A DNA stretch of 22,999 bases from Bacteroidota bacterium (GTDB taxonomy: Bacteria > Bacteroidota > Ignavibacteria > UBA10030 > F1-140-MAGs086): the NCBI GenBank assembly GCA_005792205.1, contig SXSO01000129.1:1-22999 (forward strand). The letters are read 5' to 3'. The translations under genes and the position numbers were made by a program. Below are positions 1 through 7,690 of this stretch, one piece after another (position 1 is the stretch's first letter; every line of letters starts with the position of its first letter). Below the pieces are notes generated by a model. The model did no database searches and was not told where the DNA came from. It saw only the letters and a list, made by a program, of their open reading frames with translations.

Positions 1-360
1 AACTTTTGGGGAACTTCTTTTGACTTTGATATCTTATATTACAATTTTAATTTTATTTCTAAAAGTGGAATTGGAAAAGAAAACGACTCAACTTTATTTT
101 GGACAACAAATGAAATTTTTTATCAAAATATATTTTTTAAAAATAATTTGAACTTAAAAATTGGATTCAACTCTAAATTATTTTTCAATAAAAAAATTCA
201 AAACAATATGTTAAACCTCTTCTCAGAAACTCAAATTGGAGATGCAAAAATTTTTTTTATGATAGAAAATATTTTAAATCAAAACTTTTATATTGTTCCA
301 TATTTTCCATTGAATGACAGAAGTTTACAAATTGCTGTGGAATGGGAATTTTATGATTAA
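1..360 (+). CDS. C-terminal end of an outer-membrane beta-barrel protein (5' end outside window)
   Basis: The reading frame is open from base 1 to a TAA at 358-360, so this is the last 119 residues of a longer protein; the TTG at 148 is only an internal codon. The sequence alternates polar and hydrophobic/aromatic residues as in transmembrane beta strands. It finishes with a tyrosine- and proline-rich stretch (YIVPYFPLNDR) and a last strand ending VEWEFYD. This resembles the end of porin or TonB-receptor-like barrels in the FCB group, where a closing aromatic strand is recognised by the BAM machinery. The exact barrel family cannot be told from the fragment. The ArsC/Spx-like gene starts 18 bases downstream on the same strand, so the two may be co-transcribed. 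The barrel assignment is inferred from composition and the closing strand. Confidence 0.6.
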   Translation, partial: NFWGTSFDFDILYYNFNFISKSGIGKENDSTLFWTTNEIFYQNIFFKNNLNLKIGFNSKLFFNKKIQNNMLNLFSETQIGDAKIFFMIENILNQNFYIVPYFPLNDRSLQIAVEWEFYD

Positions 361-378
361 CTCAAAATAAATTATTCT

Positions 379-726
379 ATGAAAATTACAATTTATCAAA
401 AACCAACTTGTACAACTTGTAAAGAAGTTTACAAAATTTTAAAAGAAAAAAATGTGGATTTTAATGCTGTAAATTATTATATTGAACCTATTTCAAAAGA
501 AAAACTAAAATCACTTTTGAAAAAAATGAATATGAACGCAACTGATATTCTGCGAACAAAAGAACTAATTTACACAGAACTAAAAATTGCAGAACAAAAT
601 TTGAACAATGATAAACTCATTGAACTTATGTCTCAATATCCTGATTTAATTCAAAGACCAATTGTTGAAACTGAAACAAAAGCAATTCTTGCAAGACCTT
701 CCAAAAAAATCAAAGAAATTTTATGA
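379..726 (+). CDS. ArsC/Spx-family thioredoxin-fold protein
   Basis: A 115-residue protein of the usual length for the ArsC/Spx/YffB family. The N-terminal strand MKITIYQKPTC leads into a CxxC pair (Cys11 and Cys14, sequence CTTC). Further on come the family signatures LRTKE (about 58-62), a QRPIVE loop (about 92-97) and a final ARPSKKIKEIL segment. Classical ArsC enzymes have one catalytic Cys, whereas Spx-type proteins carry CxxC, so this member may be a disulfide-exchange protein or regulator rather than an arsenate reductase. No other arsenic-resistance gene is visible. The TGA stop overlaps the ATG of the next gene (ATGA at 723-726), suggesting translational coupling to the large secreted Asp-box protein. 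Confidence 0.85.
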   Translation: MKITIYQKPTCTTCKEVYKILKEKNVDFNAVNYYIEPISKEKLKSLLKKMNMNATDILRTKELIYTELKIAEQNLNNDKLIELMSQYPDLIQRPIVETETKAILARPSKKIKEIL

Positions 727-3353
727 AAAAAACTTTTTTAATTACAATAACATTTGCAATTGGATTTTTTCTTTCATCAAAAGAAAAAATTTTTGAAACG
801 AAAACTTTATTTCCAAAAAAAATAAAAACACTTGCATCAAATTCTGCTCTTGAATTTTGGACTCGTTCTCGTTCTTATCCAAATGCAGATATTCCAGAAG
901 ATGCATATTACAAAGCATTTCTATTTTCAAAAAACAATTTAAAACGAAATGAAAACCAATTTACAAATGATATTTGGAAATCAATTGGACCAACAAATTT
1001 TGGAGGAAGAACAATTTCAATTGTGTTCAATCATATTAATACGAATACAATTTTTGCGGGAAGTGCGAGTGGAGGACTTTGGAAAACATTTACAGGAGGA
1101 AATGGACAAAATGCATGGAGTTATGTTCCTGTAAAAAATGAAAGTGGAAATTATTTTCCCGTACTTGGAGTTGGTGCAATTGCAATTGATCCAAATGATA
1201 CAAACACAATTTTTATTGGAACGGGAGAAGTTTATGGATATCAAAAATCTCTTGGTGGTTTTGGGTTAAGAACTACAAGAGGAAGTTATGGAATTGGAAT
1301 TTTAAAAACTACAAATGGTGGAGTTTCTTGGACTTACTCTTTGAATTGGGAACGAAATCAAAAAACAGGAATTCAAGATATTGTGTTTCATCCAAATAAT
1401 TCAAATATAATTTATACTGCAACAACTGAAGGTGTATTAAAATCAATAGATAATGGCCTTTCGTGGAATTTGGTTTTACAACATTCAATGGCAATGGATA
1501 TTTTGATTGTAAAAAATTTTCCCGAAACACTTTTTGTCTCATGTGGAAATTTGGGAAGTGAAAATTCTGGAATATATAAATCACTTGATGGAGGAAATTC
1601 ATTTACAAGAATAGATGCCCTTCCAAACTTTTCGGGAAAGACAACTCTTTCTTCACCAAAAAATTTTCCAAATATAATTTATGCTGATATTGCTGATAGC
1701 GTAAGTGGAAAAGGGCTTTATCGTTCAACTGATTTTGGCACTAATTGGAAAAGAATGAATGCAGAAAACTATGCTTCATATCAAGGATGGTATTCACATT
1801 TTGCTTTTTCACATGATGAAGATACAAATTTCGTTTTATGTGCGGGAATTGATATTTTTAAATCTACAAACAGCGGAAAAAATTTGATCCAAAAATCATA
1901 TTGGTATAATTGGGATATGAGTGATACAATTCCCGGAGATTACGAAGGCCCAAATGATTATTCGCATGCAGATCATCATGCTTATGCAATTCATCCGACA
2001 AATCCTAATATTATTTACTTCGCAACTGATGGTGGAATTTTTCGCACAACTAATTTTGGTGAAACATTTGAAGCAAAAAATGGTGGATATCATACTCAAC
2101 AATTTTACAACGGAAGTTCAAACTCGCTTTTGGATTCAAATCTTGCAATTGGAGGAATGCAAGATAATGCAAGTGTGATTTACAAAGGAAGAAGTAACGG
2201 TGCGTGGAATAGAGTTTTTGGTGGTGATGGAAATTGGAGTGCAATTGATCAAAAAAACGATTCTATAATTTATGCTTCGGCACAATATCTTTACATCGTG
2301 AAAAATACAAAGCGAGGAAATGAAGATGAATGGAATTTTATTTTTGGAGGATTGGGAAACAATACAAATTTTGTTGCTCCATATGTACTTTCACCAAATT
2401 GGAATGACACAAGTGATACAAATAATTTTAGCAAAACTCTTTATGCGGGAGAAGACATAATTTCAAAATCAACTGATGGTGGAACAAATTGGACTATCAC
2501 AAATAACAATTCTCCACTTGATGGAAATGCAACTCTTTCACTTGCTGTTTCTGAAAACAATTCAAACATTGTTTATGCAGCAACACTTCCATCTATAAAT
2601 AAAGTTGGTGTATTCAAAACATCAAACGGCGGAAATAGTTGGACACCAATTGATACATCAATAAATTTTCCAAACAGATATCCAATGGATATTGCTATTG
2701 ATAATAAAAATCCAAATCGTGCATATATTGTCTTTGGTGGATTTGATACATCACATGTTTTTATGACAATAAACGGAGGAACAAGTTGGATAGATTGCGA
2801 CAGAGGAAATTTGCCAAATGTTCCAACAAATACTGTTGTGATTGATCCTGATTCATCTCACGTTGTTTATATTGGAAATGATCTTGGTGTTTATATTTCA
2901 ACTGACTTTGGAAATAGTTGGAATGAATTTACAGAGGGAATGCCTCCATCAATTGTTATGGATTTATCTATTTCAAAATCAAATAGAAAACTTCGTGCAT
3001 TTACTCACGGAATTGGAGTTTGGGAAAGAAGTTTGGCAAATCTTCCAAACACAACAATCGTAAGAGAAGAGAATAATATTCCAAAAACATTTTTGCTCTA
3101 TCAAAACTATCCAAATCCATTTAATCCAAAGACAAAAATAAAATTTTTACTCACAAAAAATTCAGAAAATGTTTCGTTAGAAATTTATGATATTCTTGGG
3201 AAAAAGATTTCAACACTCATTGATAATAAAAGAAGGCAAATTGGATTTCACGAAATTGAGTTTGATGGAAGCAAATTGCAAAGTGGAACTTATTTCTATA
3301 AACTTACAACGGAAACTTTCTCTGAAACAAAAAAGATGATTATAACGAAATAA
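723..3353 (+). CDS. Secreted Asp-box (BNR/sortilin-like) beta-propeller protein with T9SS type A sorting domain
   Basis: An 876-residue secreted protein. Residues 1-20 form a signal peptide (MKKTFLITITFAIGFFLSS). A WKSIGPTNFGGR entry (about 85-96) and a SASGGLWKTF blade (114-123) match the sortilin-type propellers common in Bacteroidota. Ten Asp-box motifs of the S/T-x-D/N-x-G-x-x-W/F type are visible near residues 196, 241, 287, 335, 381 (weak), 442, 583, 633, 682 and 726. That is enough for two propellers or one very large one. The C-terminus (786-876) is a T9SS type A sorting domain with NYPNPFNPKTKI, an IYDILGKKIS strand and terminal KMIITK. The protein is expected to cross the outer membrane and be anchored or released. 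The start overlaps the stop of the upstream gene. Its ligand or enzymatic activity, if any, cannot be told; a GH74-like or sialidase-like role is possible but no catalytic residues were identified. Confidence 0.9.
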   Translation: MKKTFLITITFAIGFFLSSKEKIFETKTLFPKKIKTLASNSALEFWTRSRSYPNADIPEDAYYKAFLFSKNNLKRNENQFTNDIWKSIGPTNFGGRTISIVFNHINTNTIFAGSASGGLWKTFTGGNGQNAWSYVPVKNESGNYFPVLGVGAIAIDPNDTNTIFIGTGEVYGYQKSLGGFGLRTTRGSYGIGILKTTNGGVSWTYSLNWERNQKTGIQDIVFHPNNSNIIYTATTEGVLKSIDNGLSWNLVLQHSMAMDILIVKNFPETLFVSCGNLGSENSGIYKSLDGGNSFTRIDALPNFSGKTTLSSPKNFPNIIYADIADSVSGKGLYRSTDFGTNWKRMNAENYASYQGWYSHFAFSHDEDTNFVLCAGIDIFKSTNSGKNLIQKSYWYNWDMSDTIPGDYEGPNDYSHADHHAYAIHPTNPNIIYFATDGGIFRTTNFGETFEAKNGGYHTQQFYNGSSNSLLDSNLAIGGMQDNASVIYKGRSNGAWNRVFGGDGNWSAIDQKNDSIIYASAQYLYIVKNTKRGNEDEWNFIFGGLGNNTNFVAPYVLSPNWNDTSDTNNFSKTLYAGEDIISKSTDGGTNWTITNNNSPLDGNATLSLAVSENNSNIVYAATLPSINKVGVFKTSNGGNSWTPIDTSINFPNRYPMDIAIDNKNPNRAYIVFGGFDTSHVFMTINGGTSWIDCDRGNLPNVPTNTVVIDPDSSHVVYIGNDLGVYISTDFGNSWNEFTEGMPPSIVMDLSISKSNRKLRAFTHGIGVWERSLANLPNTTIVREENNIPKTFLLYQNYPNPFNPKTKIKFLLTKNSENVSLEIYDILGKKISTLIDNKRRQIGFHEIEFDGSKLQSGTYFYKLTTETFSETKKMIITK

Positions 3354-3393
3354 TTTTTAACAGAACAAACAATATAAATTATAGTTGAATAGT

Positions 3394-3464
3394 TTTTCTC
3401 CTTATCATATTATTTAAAATAAAAAAGGAGAAAAGTTTCTACTATGTGAAATTTTTCTCCTTTT
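3394..3464. terminator. Three-arm hairpin terminator between convergent genes
   Basis: The 129-bp gap between two converging genes holds three related arms: ttttctcctt (3394-3403), aaaaggagaaaa (3423-3434) and ttttctcctttt (3453-3464). The middle arm can pair with either outer one. The second pairing is stronger: 12 bp that extend through a G-T wobble and tttc/gaaa to about 17 bp with an 8-base loop (3440-3447). T-rich sequence flanks the structure on both strands. The position between the stop codons at 3353 (plus) and 3483 (minus) fits a bidirectional rho-independent terminator. Confidence 0.75.
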
Positions 3465-3482
3465 AAAATTCAATACAAATTA

Positions 3483-6400
3483 CTATTTCATCAGTAACAT
3501 TTTACGTGTATGTTCAAATATATTTCCATTATTAGATATCGCTGATAATTTTGCAAAATATACACCACTTGATAAATTCCCAGCATTAAATGTTATAGAA
3601 TTAAAACCTTCTTCAAGTTTTTCATTTTCAATTAATGTTGCAACTTCTTGACCAAGCACATTGTATATCTTCAATGTTACATTGGACGAATACGGCAAAT
3701 TAAATTCAATAAATGTACTTGCGTTAAATGGTGATGGATAAATTGAAAATGACGGTTGTGATAAATTATTGTCAATATTATTTTGAACTAAATTGTTACT
3801 TCTTGCTAATGTATCTCTTCTCAAGAAATAAACATCTCCAACAGATTTATATCCTTTAAGTTTTAATGGACGTTTACTAATAGTATCTAAAACACTTTGA
3901 TTACCATCAAACGCTGAATTAATTTTATGTAATACACTATCAAAATAAATATAATCTGGATTCGCATATTCGCTATAATAAGTAAGTGCACTATCAATAA
4001 AATTTGCAATTTCAGTTATTGATTTACCATTTAATATTCCATTTACATTAAAGATATCATCAAAAATTAAATCTCCAAACCCTGAAGGCGTTACACCATA
4101 GTTACTAGCAGAAATATTAAGTTTCAATACAATTTGTTCTGCCACTAGTTTATTGTTATATGTTTTCTTCTGTATATTATATTTTCTTCCAATAAATTGT
4201 TTCCCTTGATAAATATTAAATGGTCGTGGATTGCTATCACACATCACCATCTTTTGTATATATGAACCTCTATTTTTTGAAAACTCAATCCATCCATATT
4301 TTTTCTTATCTGCTCCAACTTGTGCAATACCTATTACCATATTGCTAAGAGCATAACCATTAGCATATACAGTATCTCTCACATTGCCACCATTAGGTAT
4401 ATCTCTTTTTAAATTTCGTGGATTTGGCTCTGAAAGATATACTGCTGAAAATGAAGTGTATTTAGTTGAATCATATAATCCATATACAATAAAATAAAAT
4501 GTTTGTGGAGTGCTATAAATTTTCTTATCATTTATTTTCACTATAATACTATCAGTTCCCACAAACGCTGGATATGGTTTATATATCATTACTCCTGTAG
4601 TAGTATCAAAACTAATAATAGTTCCATACGGATTTTTAACTACTTTGAAAGAAAATATACTATCATCAATATCTTGACCATCTAAATGAATTTCTTTTGG
4701 AATATTTTTCAAAACAGAATCATAATTGACTGATAAATATGGTAAATCATTTTGAGAATGAATAAAAATATACACATATCCAGTATCCTTTAAGTTACCA
4801 TCACTTACAGTAAATGGAATAGTATCATAACCAAAATAATTCTCATAAGGTTTATATTTAAAATTTACAAAATTACTACTAAGATTAGTATATATTCCAT
4901 GCTTTGGAGAATCAACAACAGCAAATGTTAAAGAAGTATTATCTATATCTGTTGCCTTTAATTCTATAAACGGTATTTCAACATCCTCATTTACAAACGA
5001 GTTATTACTTAAAGCTACTGGGGAATCATTTACTGGTAAAATATCAAATACAATAACACCAGTATCTCTTTGAAATATACCACCAAAAATAGTTTGTTGT
5101 ACAAAATATATCAATGTATCTTTTCCAACAGAATCTCGCTTTGGTTGATACCAAACATTTGGTAATGGTGAATAAGGTAAAACATTACCTCTATTCACGT
5201 TTTTTACTACACCATATGTTACTACACGATTATCTTCATTTTTTATCATAATAATAACATTTTTAATACTATCTTCAACTACATTCACCAATGTATCAAT
5301 AGTTTCAATACTATCAATCTGTTCATTTACTATTATACTCACTAAGCCTGTATCTTTCAATCCTCCTTCATCTACTACTATAAACCTAAATACATCACTC
5401 CCATTATAATTTGCGTCTGGTTTGTATATTATACTTGGAAGATTGCTTGTATCTAAACTTCCATGCAATGGGTTTTGTAGAATATGATACGCTAAATTTG
5501 TATTTTCTATATCACTTCCATTTAATACTATTGACATAGGTGTATCTTCCTGTGTTGCTACATTCTGACTATCTGCTACTGGTGCATCATTTACTGCATT
5601 TATCTTTATACTCACTACTCCTGTATCTCTCTCTCCTATTCCATCTATTACTAAAAACCTAATCGTATCACTCCCATTATAATTTGCGTCTGGTTTGTAT
5701 ATTATACTTGGAAGATTATTTGTATTTAAACTTCCATGCAATGGATTTTGTAAAATATAATAAGATAATATATCTACATTTGATGAATCCACATCTACTG
5801 CCCTTAATACTATTGACATAGGTGTATCTTCATTCGTTGCTACATTCTGACTATCTGCTACTGGTGCATCATTTACTGCATTTATCTTTATACTCACTAC
5901 TCCTGTATCTCTCTCTCCTCCTCCATCTATTACTAAAAACCTAATCGTATCACTCCCATTATAATTTGCGTCTGGTTTGTATATTATACTTGGAAGATTA
6001 TTTGTATTTAAACTTCCATGCAATGGGTTTTGTAAAATATAATAAGATAATATATCTCCATTTGATGAATCCACATCTACTGCCCTTAATACTATTGACA
6101 TAGGTGTATCTTCATTCGTTGCTACATTCTGACTATCTGCTACTGGTGCATCATTTACTGCATTTACTGTAAATATTACCTTCCCTGTATCAGTTAACGA
6201 TGAGCCATCACTTACTATAAATCTAATACTATCAATACCATTCCAATTATTAACGTTTGGAACATACTTAAAAGTAGAAGTATCAAATGTCCCATTTATT
6301 GGATTAATTAACATCCTGTTTATATATAAAGTATCAATACTAAAATTTGCATCATTACTATTATCTATACCAATTGAAGATAATATGTAGTAGTTATCTT

Positions 6401-7634
6401 CGTCAAAATAAACTGCTGTATCAAGAGCGCTTGGTCTACTATTATTTTCAATCTTAAAACTATTTGGACTCAATGCCCCACCATAGTTGTTAATTACCAA
6501 TAAATTTCCAGTTTTAGCATTGGATGGGACCTTAAATGAAATTGTATCAGCAGAATGTATAGAAAGAGATGTTGCATTAATTCTTGCTCTATATACTTTA
6601 CACTTTCTATCTTGGGAACCACTTATCAAGTATGTTCCAGTAGAATTTATCCCAAGTGAAATAATTCCGCTTAACGTATTAATTGTTTTTAAAGTATCTC
6701 CATTTTCAATATCTAATAATTTGATTTTTTTATCGCTACTTGCTGTATACACATATCTATTTCCAGGAATAGATTTTACAACTGTAATAGCGGAACTATG
6801 CACATAGTTCAATGTTTGTAGCAAATTACCATTTAATGCATCCCAAATTCTTATAGTTTTGTCATTACCACCACTTACAATTTTATCTCCAACAAATGTT
6901 GCAGAATTTACCGCTGCAGTATGTCCACTTAAAGTAAATACTATGCTTCCATCGTTTACATTCCACACTTTAACATTTTTATCATCGGATGCCGAAACTA
7001 TCTTTGAACCATCTGAATTAAACGATACAGATCTCACCCAATCAGTATGACCACTGAGTGTCCTCAACAAAGAAAAAGTACTCACATCCCAAATTTTAAT
7101 TGTATTGTCATCACTACCGCTTGCTATCTTTGAACCATCTGAACTAAATGCAACACTACGAATATAATCAGTATGACCACTTAATGTTCCATATAAAGAA
7201 TAATCACTCATACTCCAAATTTTAATTGTATTGTCGTCACTACCACTTGCTATTTTTGAACCATCTGAACTAAATGATATACTTCTAATTAAATCAGTAT
7301 GACCATTTAATGCGTATATTTGTAATCCTGTTGACATACTAAAAAATCTGATCGTATCATAATCAGCAATAGCAACTATATCACCTTGTGGTCGCATATC
7401 AACAGAATTTAGCATATAATTCCCTGTAAATGTCTTTTGAATAGAATAATCGCTTAAAAATGATACAGAAGTAACGCTATTAAAATTATTTCCATAAGCA
7501 GCCACTTTTTTTCCGGTATATCCTCGTGGTAAATTAACAGAAGAAACAGAAGGAGATTGTGGAAATATCTTCCATAGATTAAGAAATATCACTAAAAAAA
7601 CGATTTTATATTGACTTTTGTATTTATAATTCAT
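3483..7634 (-). CDS. Giant secreted protein: IPT/TIG domain split by a WD40 propeller, cadherin-like repeats, unknown module, T9SS sorting domain
   Basis: A 1383-residue protein with a signal peptide at about 1-26. Residues 28-59 match the first half of an IPT/TIG domain (GYTGKKVAAYGNNF). Residues 63-349 are seven WD40 blades with dyads such as SDDNTIKIW and GHTD turns. Residues 350-395 match the second half of the TIG domain (INATSLSIHSADTI, then VPSNAKTGNLLV). Cadherin-like 'tandem-95' repeats with NDAPVAD/NEDTPMSIVL motifs follow from about 440 to 1055; two of them are almost identical. Residues 1065-1272 form a module shared with the upstream gene's product. Residues 1296-1383 are a T9SS type A sorting domain with variant signature YPSPFNA and ending KMLLMK. 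The gene lies 56 bp downstream of the FG-GAP gene with no hairpin between them, so one transcript is possible. A surface adhesin or scaffold role is inferred only. Confidence 0.9.
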   Translation of the reverse strand: MNYKYKSQYKIVFLVIFLNLWKIFPQSPSVSSVNLPRGYTGKKVAAYGNNFNSVTSVSFLSDYSIQKTFTGNYMLNSVDMRPQGDIVAIADYDTIRFFSMSTGLQIYALNGHTDLIRSISFSSDGSKIASGSDDNTIKIWSMSDYSLYGTLSGHTDYIRSVAFSSDGSKIASGSDDNTIKIWDVSTFSLLRTLSGHTDWVRSVSFNSDGSKIVSASDDKNVKVWNVNDGSIVFTLSGHTAAVNSATFVGDKIVSGGNDKTIRIWDALNGNLLQTLNYVHSSAITVVKSIPGNRYVYTASSDKKIKLLDIENGDTLKTINTLSGIISLGINSTGTYLISGSQDRKCKVYRARINATSLSIHSADTISFKVPSNAKTGNLLVINNYGGALSPNSFKIENNSRPSALDTAVYFDEDNYYILSSIGIDNSNDANFSIDTLYINRMLINPINGTFDTSTFKYVPNVNNWNGIDSIRFIVSDGSSLTDTGKVIFTVNAVNDAPVADSQNVATNEDTPMSIVLRAVDVDSSNGDILSYYILQNPLHGSLNTNNLPSIIYKPDANYNGSDTIRFLVIDGGGERDTGVVSIKINAVNDAPVADSQNVATNEDTPMSIVLRAVDVDSSNVDILSYYILQNPLHGSLNTNNLPSIIYKPDANYNGSDTIRFLVIDGIGERDTGVVSIKINAVNDAPVADSQNVATQEDTPMSIVLNGSDIENTNLAYHILQNPLHGSLDTSNLPSIIYKPDANYNGSDVFRFIVVDEGGLKDTGLVSIIVNEQIDSIETIDTLVNVVEDSIKNVIIMIKNEDNRVVTYGVVKNVNRGNVLPYSPLPNVWYQPKRDSVGKDTLIYFVQQTIFGGIFQRDTGVIVFDILPVNDSPVALSNNSFVNEDVEIPFIELKATDIDNTSLTFAVVDSPKHGIYTNLSSNFVNFKYKPYENYFGYDTIPFTVSDGNLKDTGYVYIFIHSQNDLPYLSVNYDSVLKNIPKEIHLDGQDIDDSIFSFKVVKNPYGTIISFDTTTGVMIYKPYPAFVGTDSIIVKINDKKIYSTPQTFYFIVYGLYDSTKYTSFSAVYLSEPNPRNLKRDIPNGGNVRDTVYANGYALSNMVIGIAQVGADKKKYGWIEFSKNRGSYIQKMVMCDSNPRPFNIYQGKQFIGRKYNIQKKTYNNKLVAEQIVLKLNISASNYGVTPSGFGDLIFDDIFNVNGILNGKSITEIANFIDSALTYYSEYANPDYIYFDSVLHKINSAFDGNQSVLDTISKRPLKLKGYKSVGDVYFLRRDTLARSNNLVQNNIDNNLSQPSFSIYPSPFNASTFIEFNLPYSSNVTLKIYNVLGQEVATLIENEKLEEGFNSITFNAGNLSSGVYFAKLSAISNNGNIFEHTRKMLLMK
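5554..6117. repeat. Two near-identical 282-bp tandem repeat units within the WD40/cadherin-like gene
   Basis: Units 5554-5835 and 5836-6117 are exactly 282 bp (94 codons) each. By direct comparison they differ at only four bases, giving two amino-acid changes. Each encodes one cadherin-like domain (NDAPVADSQNVAT through the next such motif). A third, more diverged and slightly shorter copy follows at about 5280-5553. It keeps long stretches of identical DNA, such as the segment encoding SIIYKPDANYNGSD. The repeat is in frame, so unit gain or loss would change domain number without breaking the protein. Confidence 0.93.
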
Positions 7635-7690
7635 AATAATATTTTTTTTATTTTTTAATTTTAATACTGCATTTTTGTTTATAGTTTATT

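Noticed and set aside
379..726. Naming the gene arsC as arsenate reductase
   Set aside because: The CxxC pair points as much to Spx-type proteins, and no arsenic-resistance gene is nearby.
4503..4685. Open frames inside the giant genes on the opposite strand (for example 4503-4685, 6487-6807, 9238-9453)
   Set aside because: They lie entirely inside strongly supported coding regions, have compositions reflecting the antisense of repeats, and lack domain signatures.
5554..6117. Tandem repeat considered as a CRISPR array or mobile element
   Set aside because: The units are 282 bp, contiguous without spacers, in frame and encode cadherin-like domains.
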